A DNA stretch of 56,495 bases from Hyphomicrobiales bacterium. GTDB lineage: Bacteria > Pseudomonadota > Alphaproteobacteria > Rhizobiales > Rhizobiaceae. The notes under the pieces are model-generated. The model was not told where the DNA came from, did not search any database, and saw only the letters and a list, made by a program, of their open reading frames with translations. The stretch lies in the NCBI GenBank assembly GCA_002400845.2, contig NVRK02000010.1:1-56495 (forward strand), read 5' to 3'. A program made the translations under genes and the position numbers. This document shows, in pieces, positions 56,050 to 56,495 of this stretch; position 1 is the first letter of the stretch, and every line of letters begins with the position of its first letter.

Positions 56050-56495
56050 ATGATAGATATCATGTTAGATTGGCGAGATCATTTTAAAGACGGCAGGGTA
56101 ATAAAGCTTGTAAAAGGCGATGCTGTTTTTCGCAGTGAAGATGAGATTTCTTCTGCCTATCTGGTGATTTCTGGCTCTGTCTCTTTAGAGCGTGTGCTGC
56201 CTAATGGTGACAAATTGGTTCTTAATGTTGCGCATTGTGGAAACCTATTGGCAGAGGCTTCGCTTTTTACGACGCATTATCATTGCGATGGCATTGTGCT
56301 GGAAGAGACGCAAATTTATAAATTGAAACGCGCTGACTTGTTAAAGCGCCTCGAAGATAAACCGCAATCGTTGTTGCAGATGATGCAAGACAACACAGCA
56401 GAAATTAAAAGACTGCGTAATCAGATTGAAATTTTAAGGCATCAACGGGTAGCAGAGCGATTGGACGCTTGGCTGCTGTTTAATGAGACAAATGA
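56050..56495 (+). CDS. Crp/Fnr-type regulator, N-terminal part (cut by the window edge)
   Basis: An ATG at 56050 opens a frame of 148 codons running off the window. A CRP-like effector domain (about 15-110) has KGDAVFRSEDEISSAYLVISGSVSLERVLPNG and LNVAHCGNLLAEASLF. A long helix follows (LLQMMQDNTAEIKRLRNQIEILRHQRVAERL), the dimer helix that precedes the DNA-binding domain. The DNA-binding part lies beyond the window. It is divergent from the His-rich exported protein and may regulate it. Confidence 0.85.
   Translation, partial: MIDIMLDWRDHFKDGRVIKLVKGDAVFRSEDEISSAYLVISGSVSLERVLPNGDKLVLNVAHCGNLLAEASLFTTHYHCDGIVLEETQIYKLKRADLLKRLEDKPQSLLQMMQDNTAEIKRLRNQIEILRHQRVAERLDAWLLFNETN

Noticed and set aside
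1-56495. CRISPR arrays, insertion sequences, prophage, toxin-antitoxin or defence islands
   Set aside because: None seen. Nearly all genes are conserved core genes in the order usual for Hyphomicrobiales.

Overview
The window is a compact, low-GC stretch of core chromosome from an alphaproteobacterium, most likely of the Hyphomicrobiales (Rhizobiales). The evidence is gene content and order: hisB-DUF2628-hisH-hisA-hisF-hisE, hslVU with a DUF1402 gene, maf-aroE-coaE-dnaQ facing secB, hemE-hemJ-rho-mnmE-mnmG-rsmG-parA-parB-holA-lptE-leuS, ftsK-lolA-xthA, ubiH-tesB-glnK-amtB and aapJQMP. The genus cannot be read from the sequence alone. No phage, transposase, CRISPR array or rRNA operon was seen; one tRNA gene (Gly, GCC anticodon) is present.

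Layout. 1-4149: histidine operon on the minus strand, with a broken copy of the hisF 5' end wedged between hisA and hisF. 4420-7589: HslVU protease and a DUF1402 protein. 7623-10651: minus-strand group of an XRE regulator, a Smr protein, MltA and a Tim44-like protein. 10811-14906: FxsA, SecB, then DnaQ, CoaE, AroE and Maf. 14907-15366: probable replication origin, with five DnaA-box matches, two near-CtrA sites and diverging flanking genes. 15367-24448: hemE to parB on the plus strand, with three parS-like sites (one perfect) around mnmE. 24465-28676: holA, lptE and leuS. 28812-33116: YggS, an L,D-transpeptidase, a response regulator, a cNMP-domain protein, XthA and LolA. 33261-37970: FtsK, with a perfect CtrA consensus in its promoter region, and amtB-glnK, with a sigma-54-like promoter. 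38228-43118: TesB, UbiH, a Trm112-like protein, a Lon-N protein, a CnoX-like thioredoxin and ProX. 43324-48679: tRNA-Gly, a CDGSH/ferredoxin protein and the Aap amino-acid ABC transporter. 49150-54678: pirin, a CitE-like lyase, LeuD, LeuB and Asd. 54744-56495: a glyoxalase-superfamily protein, a His-rich exported protein and the start of a Crp/Fnr regulator.

How it works together. The centre is a chromosome replication and segregation locus: origin, parS, ParA/ParB, a polymerase III subunit and, further out, FtsK. Around it are translation and tRNA-modification genes and amino-acid biosynthesis (His, Leu, the aspartate family) and uptake (Aap, AmtB/GlnK).

The most interesting item is a 46-codon open frame at 53364-53504, ahead of asd. 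It has a good ribosome binding site, its second half is crowded with Thr, Lys and Ile codons, and competing hairpins follow it. It looks like a transcription attenuator sensing aspartate-family amino acids. The hisA/hisF junction, the parS trio and the aapJ-aapQ hairpin are the next most worthwhile items.
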